Positions 13,580-25,200 of a stretch of 64,000 bases of DNA are shown here, one piece after another. Location: assembly GCA_003117195.1 (NCBI GenBank), contig BDSI01000003.1, forward strand, positions 1,054,001 to 1,118,000, read 5' to 3'. The position numbers and the translations under genes are program-made. The number at the start of each line of letters is the position of its first letter. Position 1 is the stretch's first letter. This DNA comes from Eudorina sp. 2006-703-Eu-15. Its lineage: Eukaryota > Chlorophyta > Chlorophyceae > Chlamydomonadales > Volvocaceae. A model generated the notes under the pieces. It had not been told where the DNA came from, searched no databases, and saw nothing but the letters and a program-made list of their open reading frames with translations.

Positions 13580-15855
13580 GACCCCGCGGCTGGACAGTAG
13601 AGCTCCCGAATGTTCAGACTGGACGAGGCTTCCGGACGGAACCTCGGCGTCTGTTGCGTGCGTGCGCGCCGTGGGGTCTCTCAGCGGGTGCGGTGACCGG
13701 GCCCAGCGCCCCACCAATGCAGGACATTGCCCACGTGCGCAACATTGCCCACATGCACAGACGGGTCTCCTCTAGCGAGACACAATTGGGACGGACGGCG
13801 GCGGAAGGAAGGCGGCGCCTGCAGAAGGTCCGACCCGGCGTAATACATGAAGGGATTTCAGAGCCGAGAGGCGTGCGGAGGTAGGGAGGGTGTGCGGCGC
13901 TGCGCGCGCGCGCGTCGGGGGAAATGTGCCGGCGGACAGCAGTGTGGGCGGGCGGGCGGGTGGCGGCCGGCGCACGCAGAACTGAACGTCGTGATGCCGC
14001 GCGGCTGGGCAAGAGCGCCGACGGAGCGGCGTGGCGCCTGAGACGACCGCAAAGAGAGCCGCATTTGAGCCACACACGCGGGTGAGGGTGGGTGGGTGGC
14101 TAAAACCTCGTTGCCAACACACGTACCGGCGATGGCATGCGGCAGGTCCGTCGACTGGCGCGGGCTGCGTAGGGCACCCCGTCGCTGCCGTGCCCTGTGT
14201 GACGTGAGTGGCGTGGAAGGTCTTGTGGGAATCTCGACGAGCGCTGACCGGTTGCTCCCTGGAGCACTGGCACCATGGGAAGGCGTAGGGACGGGTGCCT
14301 GATAGGAGAATATATATGCGTGTGTTTAGAGAAGAGACCCGCCCGAATATATGCGTGTGTGTATGTGTGTGTATGTGTGTGTGATGATAGCGCTCTGAGC
14401 AGCGCGCGTGTGTGTGTTTAGGCGTGTGTGTGATAGTGTGAATTAGCCGCGTGCGTTTGTGTTCGTCCAAAGCACACACGCCATGAGCGCGTGCGTGCGT
14501 TTGTGTGTGTGTGTGGTTACGCTTGTGGTGTCGCCGTGCGCGGGGTGCTGGCACCTGCTGAGCTTGCGGGGGGCGGGGGGCCAGGGTGGGTGGCTGGTTT
14601 GGGCTGCAGCCGTTTCATCCTCCGGAAACCTCTGATCCAGGGAAATAGGTTTTTCTGTGGGGGAATATGGGTTGGTCGATATCGTTTTTGCCCCATCCAC
14701 CCAAGAGCGTCAGGTTCCCCACCCACACCTGCCATTACGAAGCTGGGCGGTTGGGCCAATCAAGCGAGATTGTTTATCAAGAAACTGGCGTTGAGATAGG
14801 CAATACATGTTGTTTGCATACCAGGTATGAGTGTGGCAGGGGCGATGAGCGAGGCAGGAATAGAGCAGCAAGCATTTGAATATTGGTGCTGTTGATACGG
14901 TATATTGGACGCGGTTTAGGCGCTGGATAGGGCGCCGTTTCCTGTCGGTTGTCAGTTGGTGGCGCTTCCTAGAGGCTGAGCGTTGTACAGTCCGGCAACC
15001 GTGCAATGGATGCATTTGCGGTCGCGGTGTTTCCAACTGTGTTCCATACGCATGGGCGTCGAGGGTCTGTGTCGCAACCTCCCGGCCCCGTGCCATGTCT
15101 GACGATATGGAGGCTGGGGCCTAGTGTGTTGCCCCGCGTGCCGTGTAGGGCTCGTACCCCGCTTTTCGTACCTTGCTTTGAACTCTTAACGGGGTTTGCG
15201 CATGAGCATGGGGTGCACCTAGCTGCGGGTTGCGTTGACCCTGTCCCAAGGTACGCGACTCGAGAGCAATTTATAGTGCGTTCGGCTACAAGCATATTTT
15301 CCGGTCTCCCGCGGCGCTGGCTCCGTTTTGATACCTTGTACAGCCTGCTTGGCTAATTGATTCTCGCTCAATAGGAGCAATAAGGACACAGGCGTTGAAG
15401 AGGTGGGGTGGTGCTCGTTGCTTGGTGGGCAGAGGGAGGGTAGGGACGGCGGGGCCATATTGCCCCCGCCTAGGGGAAGGTTGCGATAGTGCGGCGCTCT
15501 ACCAGTCCACAAGTTACAACGTGCTTGCTTGTTGCCTTTAAAGACAACAAAGTGTGCATTATCCATCCCGAGACGCCGAGAGCGGTTGCAGTACGGCCAT
15601 TCAGTAAAGTTCGCATTCCACAGCATCGCATCGTGCAAGGTCACATACATAACGTAACTATCCTGAACGTTATTGCCTTGCTTTGCAGCTGCTCTGTGCT
15701 CTCTACCGGACCACTACTGCCGTGATCAGATTCAATATTTGGGACAGTCGCAGCGTTCACGATGGGCGTGCCACAAATGGATGAGATTCGCTAGGTTATC
15801 CACAAGCGTGACATTCGTGGTTGTTGGCCTAGTGTTGACTGACTTGTGAGGAAAC
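13580..15855. other. intergenic region, no supported gene
   Basis: This holds the presumed 3' UTR of the PHD/GNAT gene and the promoter of the sulfotransferase. I see no TGTAA signal soon after the stop at 13579. A GT-rich stretch (about 14350-14520) is the main structure. Short ATG frames (for example 14491-14799 and 15489-15725) lack any family signature. Confidence 0.5.
14350..14520. repeat. interrupted (GT)n-rich tract
   Basis: Several short GTGTGT runs separated by GCGCG or ATATATG segments lie in the intergenic region. It is a simple-sequence tract with no coding sense. Confidence 0.8.
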
Positions 15856-18800
15856 ATGGACAGCCGAGTTTGGATGCTGGTTACCGCTATCGGCGCACTT
15901 TGGAGCTGTCAGACTTTTTTGGTTGTATCGAATGCAGCAGACGTGGACCCTTCCAGCTACCTTGCTAAACAGGTAAATATGTTGCGTTCAGGTTGGGCAG
16001 AACGCCAGCTTTGTTGTTACGGAAAACGGGCACGCTTAATTCAGGTGAACGTACCAAAGTACCATGTGAATGATGTCTGGAAGGCGCATACGCACCTGCC
16101 GAACTTCGCGGAAATTGAGGGCGCTGCTCGGGACACGTTCGTGGCGCTACCATCTAGCTACGAGCGTGAATACCTCAATCCGTGCTGGTGAGGTGTCGAC
16201 GACCCGTTGCTGTGTGCCGAATGCAACCTCCCGTCTCGTCAACCCCCATCTCACCGCTTCCGATGGGCGTGCTTTTGCCTTGTGTCCTCTACAGGGTGCA
16301 GGATGGCATGTTTAAGTGCCTGCCGTATTTTCAAATCCTTGGTGTGTCAAAATGCGGCACGACTGATTTGTACAACCGTCTCACGGAGCACCCGGATATG
16401 ATTGACTGCTCCTGGAAGGTGGGTCAAGCGCACGGCCAATGACAGCTGGAGGAGGGCGCACGACGGCGAGGGAGCGACCATCCCCGGATGACCCCCATGG
16501 CCTTGTGCCGTGTGCCGTGCGGACAGCATGGGTGCTGCAGTCGTCTGCCAGCGGTCCATGCAAGCTAGTGCGCCTCCCAGACGAGGCAGTCCCCTGCTGG
16601 CGCCGGCACTTGTCTGTTCTGCATGCCGACGAGTATGACCTTTAAAAACATGACAGCTTCTTGAAAGCAGCAAGTTACAACAGCCGAATGCGCTGCCCCG
16701 TGTGCTGGGCGCTGGACGGTGTTAGGATGGGAGCAGCATGGGGGCGAGCCTGGTTTCGGGGCGTCCTCAGAGGGTGGGTATTTTGTTGTCTTCTTGGCCA
16801 GTTGAGGGCTTTCTTTGGAATGCATCAACCCTGAATGCCACCGGGCGCCGCCGACCCATGGGTCCATGGACCGAAGGGTTTGCCGCGACTGCGTCCATCC
16901 AGCTGGTTACTCCGCATCCATCATATCACCCGGCGCGCTGCGTTGAGTCAACAGCGACACATTCCACCGACCCCAACCCCAACTTACATGCTACCGTGAC
17001 TGGCCCCGAAACCTCATCCTGTGACGTGCTCGGTCTGTGTCAGGCCATGGCGGAGGGTGCTGAGTCAAAGAATGCATTTACTCAACACGCGTCCAGGGCG
17101 CTTCCGTTCCTGCGTTTGATTTTGTTTTTCCCTACATAACCCCTTGTCCTAGTTCGCCTGATCTTGTGCAGGGCCCGCACTTTTGGGATGAGTCGGCCTA
17201 CCCGGTCCGCGTCAAGCGGCCCGGCCGCTACGACGGCTCCTTCCCCGCCTACATCAACGTGTTCGACCGGGCAGCGGAGCGCATCCAGGAGAACCCCAGG
17301 GCCATTACCGGGGAGGCCTCGTCCAACACCTACACGGCCGTGTACTCGCACCTGCGGTGAGGGTCTCCCTCCCTCCCTCTCGGCTCGGACGGCCGCGTGT
17401 GGCGCGTGCCGGCCTGTATCTGCGGTGGCCTGGCTGGCTAGTGCGGCAGGCCCGCCACGCGGGGACTTTGGTTTTAGACTGCCAGCCCAGGCGATCTGGG
17501 CGCCTTGGTGCGCCGATGGCCCGATGCAGAAGGAGTCTCCTGGCCGGGGCGGGGCGAAGGGCGACAACACGGGGTCCGCGGGGCAGACGCAGGCGCACGG
17601 GAAGTCCCGCAGGCATACCGATCCTGGCGGAGACGGCTGCTAGCTTTAGCTCCATGGGGTAACGGGCTGTTGGGCGGCGCGGCTGGGTCGCTGAGCGCGA
17701 ACACGGGTTGGCCCTGTCACTCCCGTCCGACCAGCCCACGACCCAACCGGACCTGACCCCCCCCCTCTCGTGGCCGCCCCGCAGCGGCCGCACCCTGGCC
17801 AAGCGCATCAACGCCACCCTGGCGCAGTACCTGTGGGAGGCCACGCCCTGGGCCCGGTACATCGTGATGTTCCGGGACCCGGTGACCCGCTTCCGCTCCG
17901 CCTTCTTCTATTACCGGTACGGGCCAGGGACGGATGGCGCGGCGCGGGCCCAGCGATTTCTAGCGACGTCTTCCCGCCTGGTTGCCTGGTTGCGGTTGCT
18001 CCTGCTAGTTGCGGTTGCTCCTGCTCCTACTGATTTGCCTCGCGACGTAGGTCGGCGTGCCGGCCATGTGTAAGGCGGCGGGATGGGAAGCAGCGGGCGT
18101 GCGCTGTGGGCTTAGGTCGAAGGGGGGGGCTCATCATGCGCGCGCCGTGCTACCTTCATCTGTAGACGTGCCTGCTGCCCGTGCCCCTTGCCCCATGCCG
18201 TGCTGCGACGCGCCGCGCCTCTCCGCGCAGCAACAAGGCGCTCGGTAAGCCCACCAACAGGGAGTTCTTGGAACGTGTTCAGCAGGACATTGCGGAGTGG
18301 AACACCTGCATGGCGGAGCACGATAAGCTGCACTGCCTCAAGGTGCGGGCGGTGGGCGCGAGGGGGCCCACGGCCGGGGAGGAGGCTGCCAGGGACCCGG
18401 CTCGCCCGGCTGGTCTCGGCGCAAGCAGCCAGCCTGCGGGGTGGGCCCGTTGACTGTTCTTGTACAGCAGCAACGTCCTGACATGAGCATCGACCTATAA
18501 CGGACCTCTGATATCGGCGGCCGGTCGAGGGACGAGTCTCACGGTGTGCAGAAGAGGATTGGCCTGAGCCTTGCCCCTAGCCTCGTTACGGCTGACTACT
18601 GCAGCCTTGCCGTCTGTCGGCATCCCATCGGCCAGGCGTATGAACACCTCCCAGCCCATCTCGCCAGCTGTGTAGCGCCGAGCCGCCCCTTCCCAAGATT
18701 CTATCCCGCCCGGCTCCGCGCCACGTGGCACGCAAACAGCCCCGTATCACTTCTCAGCCGTACTCCGCGCCCGCCCGCCCGTCCGCCGGGGCGCCAACCC

Positions 18801-20389
18801 TTTACCCACCCTCAGGCCTACCAGCCCCAGCAGCTCGTCAAGGGCATGTACGCCGAGTTCCTGGACGGGTGGCTGTCCGTGTGGCCCCGGGACCGCTTCC
18901 TGTTCATGCGCACGGAGGACTACAAGGCGGCCCCCGTGGACCACCTGGTGGCAGCGATCAAGTTCCTAGGTGGGGCCCAGCGGCCGTGGGTCGGCTGGAG
19001 GGTCGACTGGGTCGGGCTGGTCTGGCCTGGTGCGGCCGTGTCGGCTGGCGGCGTGTGTTTGCTAGGAGACAGGACCTGCGGCGGGGGGGGAGGGCCACAC
19101 CGGCCACGCGCCTTGGGTCAAGGGTGCGCCCAGGGGACCCGTACGACTGGGTTGACCAGCGGCGACAAGGTCTCCTGCCGCCGCCTTTCCTGCCGCCTTT
19201 GTACCGGGTCTCGTAAGTGGGCCATCTGCGCTCTGAAGGACCCTCGTCTGGGGCTGAACTCGGTTGCCTGAAGGCGGGCGGAACTGAAGCGATGCAGCAC
19301 GGGTGACACTTGCCTCGCGACGCACCTCCCGTCTGCGGCCGCCCCGCGCACCTGCCTGCCTGCTTGCCCGCGCAGGTCTCCGTGACCTGACCCCGGACGA
19401 GATGAAGGTGGTGGTGGACCTGGAGGCCAAGAACACGCAGGTGAGATGGGGTGGTATCCATCGGACGTGTCCCCGCAACCCAGGGCGTCGTCATCTGAAT
19501 TCCGCGATGGCCGTGCGGCGTTGCACCGAGCACAAAGTATGACTTGACGTGGTATGCATACATGTACGGATGAGCTGATCCGTACGCGCAACGACAGTCG
19601 ATGCCGCAAGGTGAGGGGGAGGTTGCAGCAGGGAGGAGTCCACAGTCGGATCAGCCACTGGGCAGCCGACCGCCTGCAATTCCCAGGCGCGACCAAGCGC
19701 GCTAATCGGGCCCCCCAATGGCGCGCGTTGGTGCCTGCCCCCTGCCGCCCCCTGCCTCCGTCTGGCAGTCCAAAAAATACAATGACGCCGTGGCGGTGAG
19801 CAAGGAGCTGGATGAGGCGTACACGTTGCTTAAAGACTTTTACAGGTAGGATAGGATTGGAGAGCAGCTGTGGTGTCGCTCGTGAAACGGCATTGAGCCG
19901 TTGGAACAGGGCCTCCAAGTACTACTGATGTATTTTGGATTGCGGCGACTTTTTTGTCACACGGCTTCGCCATGATGACGAGTTCGCTTCGTGGGGAGGT
20001 TGCACGCGGGCCTGACGACTGGTGGGCTGTCGCCCGGTTACCGGGCGCGCCAATCATCAGTCATGCCGCGCTGCAATGTATGCATTTCACGTCAACGCAC
20101 TCTGCGATCATGTGGCTGGCCCAGCCGCCCTGCCCTGCACGCACATCGGCAGCTCGAACTCATCCGCACCCGCACCCGCCATCTCACAAGGCCCGCCCAG
20201 CCCACCACCCCGCGCAATGGTGCTACCACCGCGCCATGGGATACTGTATACAGTACAGATACGGAAGCAGTTCTGGGTTGCTGAGACGGCATGTCTGCCT
20301 CCGCTGCCTGATGCTCACCCCGCAGGCCCTTCAATCAGGCACTGTCCAAGGCATTCGGGAACGACCCGCGATGGCTGTGGGACTACTAG
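15856..20389 (+). CDS. carbohydrate sulfotransferase (CHST15-like), secretory pathway
   Basis: Ten exons are 15856-15972, 16045-16187, 16295-16418, 17172-17356, 17785-17916, 18231-18342, 18816-18969, 19376-19440, 19769-19845 and 20326-20389. They sum to 1,173 nt (390 aa), and every phase closes. The PAPS 5'-phosphosulfate loop is GVSKCGTTDLYNRL at about residues 103-116, and the 3'-phosphate motif is RDPVTRFRS at about 220-228. Downstream blocks (LVKGMYAEFLDGWLSVWPRD, RTEDY, LLKDFYRPFNQAL) match the C-terminal half of N-acetylgalactosamine 4-sulfate 6-O-sulfotransferases. The N-terminus has a hydrophobic segment at residues 6-27, either a signal anchor for Golgi type II topology or a cleaved signal. 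The enzyme would transfer sulfate from PAPS to a polysaccharide, plausibly of the sulfated extracellular matrix or cell wall; the acceptor cannot be read from sequence. The start is the first ATG before the hydrophobic segment. Confidence 0.92.
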
Positions 20390-21545
20390 ATACGCGCGGG
20401 ACGTGGAGGGCCCGTGCCGATCATTGTCGTTACAGGGCTTGGCGCGACATGGCAGGATCAGATGTTCTGGTCGCTGGCCAGAAGACTTTAGGATTCCAGG
20501 ATTGTGGTGCGCGGCGCGTGACTCCATGGCTCCATGGCTTCCTTGCGCTAATGTGGGGCTCACCTGCTTCATGTAGGAGCTGCGTTGCTCGGGTGCACGC
20601 CCTTGCAGAGGACGCCCTTGCAGACGACAAGGGTTTGACATACGCCTGTTGACGCCTGTTCGGGGCAGCCCATGGTTACTTGCGACTTGCACGTCAGAGC
20701 TGCGCATCGGCACGGGGTTTGTGGATGAATTTTGCGCCTGTCTGGAGCGCTCGATTAGACGTCGCTGGCCAGTTCAGGACCTGTCGGAGAAAGCGATTGA
20801 CGTCGGCGAGGTTTCGGCAGTCGTGCTGGGTGGTGAATGTGGCTGTGCCAAGGGAGCCGGGTACTCCCTGCTCTCGCAACTTCCCTCGAAGGGTGATTCG
20901 AGACGAATACCTGCTTACAGAGGCAAGTATAATGGCTTGGTTGTCCGGGATATATGCGGGTGGTGGACCGGGATATATGTGGGTGGTAAGGACGTGCTCT
21001 CCGCTTGGGGGCGTGTGTCGGTGGGCTACGGAGTGTAGGGTGTGTTGGGCCTTCACAGTTCCGGGGATTTCATGTCCATTCCCCCTGCAACTGCGATCAT
21101 TCCAACAGAACTTAACACGTGATGTTATGTGCGGGCAGGGCGTGAACCGGCTTTATCGGTAACGTTTAGGGTTGTGCGCTCCGAAACATCCACAGCGGTC
21201 CAGGGTACCGTGATCGTAGTTTGCCGTCGCCATCGAGACTTCCGCGGAACTGTGTGCGCGGTAAGTGTGATCTGAGAACACAGGCATATGAAACACATGA
21301 CGTTATTTTTACAATTGCGTAAAGAGTCGGTAGAGTTGTAGATTCCAAACGGATAGAACATTTCACGCGCACCTAATCATGGGAAACCAGTGGTGATGTC
21401 GGTGATTATCGAGGCATCATGTTGGAACGTGAGCATCACTTACATACCCAGAGAGTTAAGGAACCGGTAACCGGGGTCCGGCGCACATCATCGAATTACC
21501 CTTATGAAAATGTGACATATCTATCATGTTCAATTTTGAATACAG
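20390..21545. other. intergenic region, no supported gene
   Basis: This holds the sulfotransferase 3' UTR and an increasingly AT-rich sequence. An open frame at 20649-21038 has no family signature. I found no TGTAA on the + strand. A TGTAA in minus orientation at 21440-21444 could terminate the metalloprotease transcript coming from the right. Confidence 0.4.
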
Positions 21546-21863
21546 GAAATTGTATTCGATGCTATCGACATCAAGCTATGGACGTTGGGGGGTGACAGAC
21601 AGTTGTTCGCACTTCGTCGCTCGCACCCTAAAAGCAAAGTGGGAAAATCGCCCAACAAATACATCAACATGATCTCATGGAATCTTAACGCAGAGATTGC
21701 GGACTTGGTCGAGAAGTTTAAAACTCGTTTCAGCGTTGCAACGTCGTCGGCTCCAAACGCCTACCACCCGGACAGTGCTGGTCGGCTGGAAACCAATCGG
21801 ACAACGACCTACATAGAAAACCTCCTGATTAAGAATATTTCGAAGCGTGTGTACACCATTTAG
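21546..21863 (+). CDS. orphan exon-like open frame, unrecognised
   Basis: A 105-codon open frame follows a good acceptor (TGAATACAG at 21537-21545) and ends in TAG. Its composition is AT-richer and its amino-acid use balanced (EIVFDAIDIKLW..., KYINMISWNLNAEIADLVEK), unlike the Ala/Gly/Pro noise of shadow frames here. I find no upstream exon and no domain I recognise. It lies where the 3' UTR of the minus-strand metalloprotease would be, so it may instead be a fragment of a degraded gene or mobile element. Confidence 0.3.
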   Translation, partial: EIVFDAIDIKLWTLGGDRQLFALRRSHPKSKVGKSPNKYINMISWNLNAEIADLVEKFKTRFSVATSSAPNAYHPDSAGRLETNRTTTYIENLLIKNISKRVYTI

Positions 21864-22230
21864 CTCACATCCATGCCGCGTCACGTGCCAACCGCTAACC
21901 CTTCAGCTACCTTTCCATACGGCTTCTCGTAGACTGTACGAGTCCAGGGTTGCATCCCAACCGCCAGCCTTTCTCCCCGATCAGCTTAGTGTCATCACCA
22001 GTGTGACAACGCACCGATGCACAAGGCCCTGCCATTAAAATACCATCACCATTCCTAGGCCCTGTCCCCCACCAAAGCTTGACGCTCCTGACCCTGTCGC
22101 AAGTCAACCTGGTCAACAACAGCCCCCTGTAGAAGTCCCCTGCTCCCTCCAGACAACCACTTCCATGCAACCCTGTTGCACTCATAAATGCATCAACATT
22201 TGTTCCCTACAGCGTGTTTACCCTCAACAG

Positions 22231-25200
22231 TTACAGGCAGCTGCACGTGAAGGCCCGGCCGTTATTGATCTTTTTGGCGCACTGCGCGACGGTGCACATG
22301 CCCAGGCCGCCCGTCTCCGCAAACGCCGTACAGCCCTGCATCCGTGAGTACGACGTGCCGACCGCGGTGAAGCTGATGGAAAAGAGGTCCTGGCAGACGC
22401 AACCGTCCGGCAGGCCTGTGATCGTGCCGCAGTTCAAGTTGTACGGATACGCAGGCTTGGGGGCGGTAGTTGTCGTACTGACGATCACGGGCGGCACGTT
22501 GGCACAGGCGGGGTCGCAGTAGTCCCAAGCGTTGCCGTTGTCGAGCCGTACAGAGTTGGCGAGGGCGCACCATGGGCCGTTGACGTCGCCGTTAGGATTG
22601 GCGCATCCGTTGTAGTACGTCGTACCACCTTTGACACGCCAGTTGGACGAGCACGCGTAGCCGGACCTCGCAACGGCGCCCGCGCCGCAGATCGGCGACG
22701 CGCCGACTGGCGGCGGCGGCGCCGGCGGTGGCGGCGACGGCGGCGGCGGCGGGGACGCGACGGGCCCAGACGGGCAGGCGGGGTTCTTGTTACAGTTGTC
22801 CCACCAGCCGGCTTTCAAGCTGCTGCACCCGCCAGTGCTCAGATCGACTGCGCAGAACGTGCCGCGCTTTTCGAACCCCGGCACTGCCGTACAGTCATAG
22901 TACGTCATCCCCTGGACTGCCCAGCTGGCGAGGCACGTGCAGCCCCCGACCGTGGTCGACACACAGACCCCTGGCGAGGTGGGCGCAGGCGCGGGCTGTA
23001 CGACTGGTGGCGGCGGTGGCGGCGGCGATGGAGGCGGCGGCGGCGGCGGCGGCGACAGCAGGACCTGCGGTGGCGGCGGCGGCGACGGCGGCGGCGGGGA
23101 CGGCGGCGGGGACGGCGGTGGCGGCGGCGGCGGCGCAGGTGGCGGTGGCGGCGGCGGCTGGGAGACCGTCGTGGCCCCCGTCGGCGGCCGCGTCGCAAAG
23201 AACTGCCCCCAAGCGTACAGCACCGGGTTCCGCTGCGACGTGATCGCGTGGAGGGCCGTGATCTGCCCGCTCGTCAGGTGGCCCAGCGACAGCAGGCACA
23301 GGTCGTAGGTGTAGGTGATGTAGTTCGCGGTCTCATCCGGACCAGGCAGATCCGGACAGGAGTCGAAGGCGGCGTTCTGGTCGGCGGCGGGGATGCCGAT
23401 GCGCGTTGAGGCGGCCTGGTTGGCGAGGTCCCAGTTGGTCTGCAGCGCGCGCCACGCCTGCATGCATCCCATGGCGGCCTTCATCGCCCAGGGCTGCGAC
23501 CAGATGGGGTTGAAGGTCGCCGGCGTGTCGGGCACGGAGTTGCGGTCCGCGTCGGCGCAGCCGCTCTCTGAGAACGTGTGGTCCATGCCCAGGTGGTGGA
23601 GCACCTCGTGAATCAGGGTGGCGGCGCCTGACTCGTACGATGCACGGTTGTTGGCGCCGACTGCCGTACCGTACGACATTGACAGGGAGGGCCAAGTGGG
23701 TAGGGGGTGGGTGGCGGCCGGGCGCAGGCGAGGGAAACAAGTCAGGCACGCGGGGAGGGGGAGAGTTGGGATGGGCAACAGGGCAAGTGTGTGTGTGTGT
23801 GTGTTACATGGTTGGGGGTGCATAACCCCATACCTGTACAACTACCCGTACGAGCCGTTGGCCCAAGGGCACGCAAAAACGCCTAAAAGCACGTGCATGA
23901 CAATGCACTAGCAGAAGAAAGGAGACTACTACCGTCCGAAAGGGACAATTGAGTTGCAGTGGGCCCACATGCGCTCCAAGAGTCTTGCTAACCGAGCCGG
24001 GTCCCAGGCCATAGCTTCCAACATGGTAGTGAACTGGGGAAAGCCCTCCTCCGCGCGGATATTGTCGTACACAGGGCAACCTAGCAAAACATGCTTTTCG
24101 TCCTCGACCTGACCTTCTGCCCCACAGCAACGACAGACCCGCTGTTCCCTAGGTACACGTTGTCTGCCCCTACGCCCTCTGTTGGCCTCCAGCGCCCAGC
24201 AAGACAACCGGAACTGCATTAGCTTTCGGTGCGCACTGCAGGGAATGAATACCGTAGCATGTGGCGGCCACATCACGGCTGCCGCTCCTGAGACCGGCAA
24301 ACCCATCCAGTGCTTATGTTTCGACATCTGGATCCCGGGCTGCTTACCATCCGAGGGAAACCCCTCTGGCAAAACCCCAAGGCGCACATGTTCCCAACCA
24401 AGTGTGCCCTGAGCTCGAGCTCGAGCTCGGGGGCCAGGCAGTTAGTTACTGGAGGTCAGGTGGTCAGCCAGCCAGGCAGTTACTCTAGCCCCTCCCCTCC
24501 CCTCCCCTCCCTTCCCCCCTCCCCACCCCGCCCCGCCCCGCCCCGCCCCGCCACCTGCCTCCCTCCCTCCCTCCCTCCCTCCCTCCCTCCCTCCCTCCCT
24601 CCCTCCCTCCCTCCCTCCCTCCCTCCCTCCTCACGTGTGTTCACGACTGTCCACGACAAGCCGATGTGGCCCCTCAGCGGATTAGTCATGGAGCCGCCCA
24701 CGAAGGCGTACCCGCAGGTACTCAGCGGCGGCTGCTCCCCGGACACGTAGATGTTGATGGAGCGAGGGAAGTCGGTGATGGAGTTGGTGATGATCTCGGG
24801 GCAGCCGAGGTACAGGTAGCCGAGGAAGAAGGTGTCGGAGGTGCAGTTCAGCCAGATGTCCCGGGAGGGCTTGACCAGGTAGAGGTTGCTGCCGGGGTGG
24901 GGCGCGCGAGGGGCAGGGGGCCCAGGGGACCAGGGGGCCCAGAGGAGTAGGGCGGCTAAGAGGAAAAGCCAAACACAGAAACGAAGCCGGGGTTCTTTAG
25001 GGGGCCAGGGGAAGCGGGGAGGGGGAGGAATGTATGTGACTGGGGGGTCCACCAATTGGCTGTTCGGCGTGCATGGCAAATAGGGTGCTTACTTGGGCGT
25101 GTTCCGGCACTCGCTGATGAAGAGCTGGAACTTGGAGGGCATCAGGCGGTAGTTGACGAGGGTGATCAAGCGCTGGGCCATGTCGCAGGCCGACTCAACG

